Below, in pieces: positions 61,511-64,000 of a stretch of 64,000 nucleotides of DNA. A model generated the notes under the pieces. It was not told where the DNA came from, did not search any database, and saw nothing but the letters and a program-made list of their open reading frames with translations. Where the stretch lies: the NCBI GenBank assembly GCA_015680905.1, contig CM027382.1:186001-250000 (forward strand). Direction: 5' to 3'. Made by a program: the position numbers and the translations under genes. The DNA is from Coptis chinensis. Lineage: Eukaryota; Streptophyta; Magnoliopsida; Ranunculales; Ranunculaceae. Every line of letters starts with the position of its first letter. Position 1 is the first letter of the stretch.

Positions 61511-63241
61511 ATGGATTCGGCAAAGGGTAATGATGGTGTGAAAATCTTTCATTTTGCAGCCCAAGTGGTTCGAGGTCGATGGTTCATGATGTTTGCATCT
61601 TTTCTAATCATGTCTGGGGCTGGCGCCTCTTATGTCTTTGGAATCTACTCCTCACAGATCAAAAAATCGCTTGCATATGATCAGAAAACACTGAATTTGC
61701 TCGGTTTTTTCAAAGATCTTGGTGCTGTTGTGGGAGTCATATCCGGACTGATGGCTGAGGTAACTCCAACATGGTTTGTGCTCCTTGTTGGAGCAGGCAT
61801 GAACTTTGGTGGCTACTTCATGATATGGCTTGCCGTCACAAACAGAATCTCCAAGCCAAAAGTCTGGCATATGTGTGTGTACATTTGCATGGGAGCGAAC
61901 TCTCAGGCTTTTGCCAACACAGGCGTACTCGTCTCCTGTGTAAAAAACTTTCCAGAGAGCCGAGGAACAATGTTAGGCCTTTTAAAGGGGTTCACTGGTC
62001 TAAGTGGAGCTATCATGATTCAGATCTATCTTGCTGTCTATGGTAATGACTCGAAATCCCTCATCCTTTTCATTGGGTGGCTTCCTGCTGCTATATCAAT
62101 TTTCTTTGTCTATACAATTCGAACTATAAAACTGTTCGACAAGTGAACGAGACTAGAGTTTTCTATCATTATCTCTACATTTCAGTTGCACTAGCTCTGT
62201 TTATCATGGTTATAATTATTATACAGAAACAAATGACCTTCTCCCATGCCATGTACATTGCAAGTACTACGGTGGTTTCTGTACTACTTTTTCTTCCTCT
62301 GGCAATTGCGATTAGAGAAGAGCTTGTGCTCTGGAAGCTAAAGAAGAGACCCACTAATAACCCCTTAGCAAACAATATCAGTTGAGCAACAACCAGAACT
62401 ACCTGTTACAGAATCTTTAGAAACACCAGTGGTGCCACCTTCAAAGCCCCTACAAATACTTGAGAAACCTAAAAATTCCTTGTCAAATATTTTCAAACCC
62501 CCAGAAAGAGGTGAAGACTACACCATTACTCAAGGACTTCTAAGTATTGACATGCTAATTATATTCTTTTCGACATTTTGTGGATACGGTACCAATCTTA
62601 CAGCAATTGATAACCTGGGTCAGATCGGTGAATCATTAGGCTATCCAGCTCTTGCCATTGGAACTTTTGTATCACTTGTAAGCATTTGGAACTACTGTGG
62701 AAGGGTGTTCGCTGGTTTTGTCTCGGAAATCCTTCTTGTTAAATTGAAGTTCCCTCGTCCACTTATGATCTCTATTGTCCTAGCCTTTTCTTGTATTGGC
62801 CACATGCTCATTGCCTTCCCTGCTCCTGGCTCTCTTTACTTCGCTTCATTGATCATCGGTTTCAGCTATGGTGCACAGTTGGCATTGAATTTAATAATCA
62901 TATCTGAACTCTTTGGCCTCAAACATTATGCTACATTGTTTAATTGGGGGCAAGTGGCAAGTCCCCTCGGATCATATCTATTCAATGTGAGGGTCACTGG
63001 GGTGCTCTACGACAAAGAAGCATTGAAGCAACTCACACGTAAGGGTATAACTAGAGGTGAATCAAAAGAATTGACTTGCATTGGGAAAGAATGTTACAGG
63101 CTATCTTTCATTATACTTGCAGCAGTGTCATTTCTTGGAGCACTTAGTACTCTTGTTATGGTAATGAGGACGCGCAAGTTCTATAAAGGAGATATCTATA
63201 AGAAGTTCAGAGACGATTCCGGCATCAGCATCCAGCAGTAA
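61511..63241 (+). pseudogene. Nodulin-like/NFD4-type MFS transporter gene with two frameshifts
   Basis: Three overlapping or adjacent frames together give one intronless plant MFS protein of about 570 residues. Frame 1 (61511-62146) has [38 protein letters not shown] and [20 protein letters not shown], the nodulin-like N-terminal domain. A shift near 62128-62136 moves into a frame with [16 protein letters not shown] and further membrane segments ending at TGA about 62385. A second shift near 62375 enters a frame that runs to TAA at 63239-63241, with the C-terminal half (TITQGLLSIDMLIIFFSTFCG, DNLGQIGESLGYP, WNYCGRVFAGF, SYGAQLALN and GLKHYATLFNWGQVASPLGSY). Arabidopsis relatives include NUCLEAR FUSION DEFECTIVE 4; substrates are mostly unknown. 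Every typical motif is present, so either the damage is recent or the sequence has two indel errors. Confidence 0.8.
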
Positions 63242-64000
63242 TGACACAAGGAAGACTAATGAATCGATGGGATAAAAAGTTTATTAGCTCTGACCTGTTT
63301 TGGATTTAACTCTTTTCTATTATTTTTCCTTGTTTACGGCACAATATATGGAACAATTAGCAGCCACGATTGAAAGAACCCAATGTTCTTATCATTATAC
63401 GTTTCTTCTTGTTATTTTAATTCTCTATATACTCACTGCCCCGTCATTAGTCATTACTCTCACTTTCACTGCACAATTGATATCCACTGCCATACAGCAA
63501 TAAATCAACATCCATGGCAGTATGGCACCAACATTATGAGCTGAAATAGCCTCTATACTATATGATAGCCAGGTTTTCAGAACTAACTCTCACCATCAAA
63601 CAGGCAAATTTTAATCTCTCTATTTATCTAATTGAGAAGTACCTCTCTCACTGAAATTATAACCAGCTCCTTATTTATTAATAATTTAGAACCCCCCGTT
63701 TCAATTAGCCCCCCCACTGTTTTTATTCCACACAATCAGAATCTATTGAAACCATGCTACCTATCGATCTTGAAGGACCGGTTTGAAGACTAAACAACTG
63801 ATGTGTAACTCAGTTTGCATACTTGTAATACCTATGATAGCCGGATTTGTAGGAGCCACACTTCTCAACCGAACACTGTATTTCTAATCTCTCTGTTTTA
63901 AGATTTTAGAACCACCTCTTTACGTTTATTTAAATTATATATCTCCTATTTATTAATTACAATTGGCTCCTTAATCTCTATTAAAATCGAACCACCTCTT
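63242..64000. other. 3' region of the transporter and edge repeat
   Basis: No gene is recognised. Two diverged units beginning ATGATAGCC(A/G)G at about 63561 and 63833, each followed by a TTAATCTCTCT-like and a TTTAGAACC(A/C)CC-like segment, suggest a tandem repeat of about 270 bases running off the right edge. Confidence 0.4.

Overview
The window is nuclear DNA from a flowering plant, almost certainly a eudicot; I cannot name the species. The evidence is AT-rich sequence, multi-exon genes with GT-AG introns (two are GC-AG), plant-specific gene families, and dense plant-type transposon remnants (TRIM, MITEs, 5'-truncated LINEs, hAT-like elements). I recognised no tRNA, rRNA, CRISPR or bacterial features by eye.

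Layout. 0-2.4 kb: two 5' exons of a coiled-coil gene on the minus strand, a palindrome-rich repeat element and a MITE. 2.8-11.1 kb: a plus-strand ATZ/TRZ-type amidohydrolase relic whose introns hold a MITE, a complete 767-bp TRIM retrotransposon, a solo LTR of the same family and an inverted copy of the palindromic element. 11.1-16.4 kb: repeats and a truncated LINE with target-site duplication. 17.0-20.5 kb: a gene for a double pseudokinase. 20.5-25.7 kb: a mosaic of duplicated blocks, including a second coiled-coil fragment, a deleted copy of the pseudokinase gene and hAT-like elements. 28.99-30.43 kb: an intact intronless 3-ketoacyl-CoA synthase. 31-34.4 kb: MITEs. 34.8-38.9 kb: a PDE338-like chloroplast S1-domain gene with frameshifts in its first exon. 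40.5-49.8 kb: a broken 5' duplicate and then a complete 11-exon type I inositol polyphosphate 5-phosphatase. 50.3-54.7 kb: a complete 15-exon minus-strand UGT80-type sterol glycosyltransferase, convergent with the phosphatase. 55-58 kb: a hAT-like element with a triplicated core between long direct repeats. 58.4-60.5 kb: a minus-strand LINE ORF1 relic. 61.5-63.2 kb: a nodulin-like/NFD4-type MFS transporter gene with two frameshifts.

The genes do not form an operon or an obvious pathway. The intact ones concern lipids or phosphoinositides (KCS, 5PTase, UGT80), which I take as ordinary neighbourhood. The most unusual material is the double pseudokinase with its duplicates, the palindromic repeat family, the minimal TRIM, and the 240-bp in-frame duplication plus two GC-AG introns of the phosphatase gene. 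Three genes (amidohydrolase, PDE338-like, NFD4-like) are interrupted by small frameshifts while three neighbours are fully open, so real decay and assembly error both need testing.
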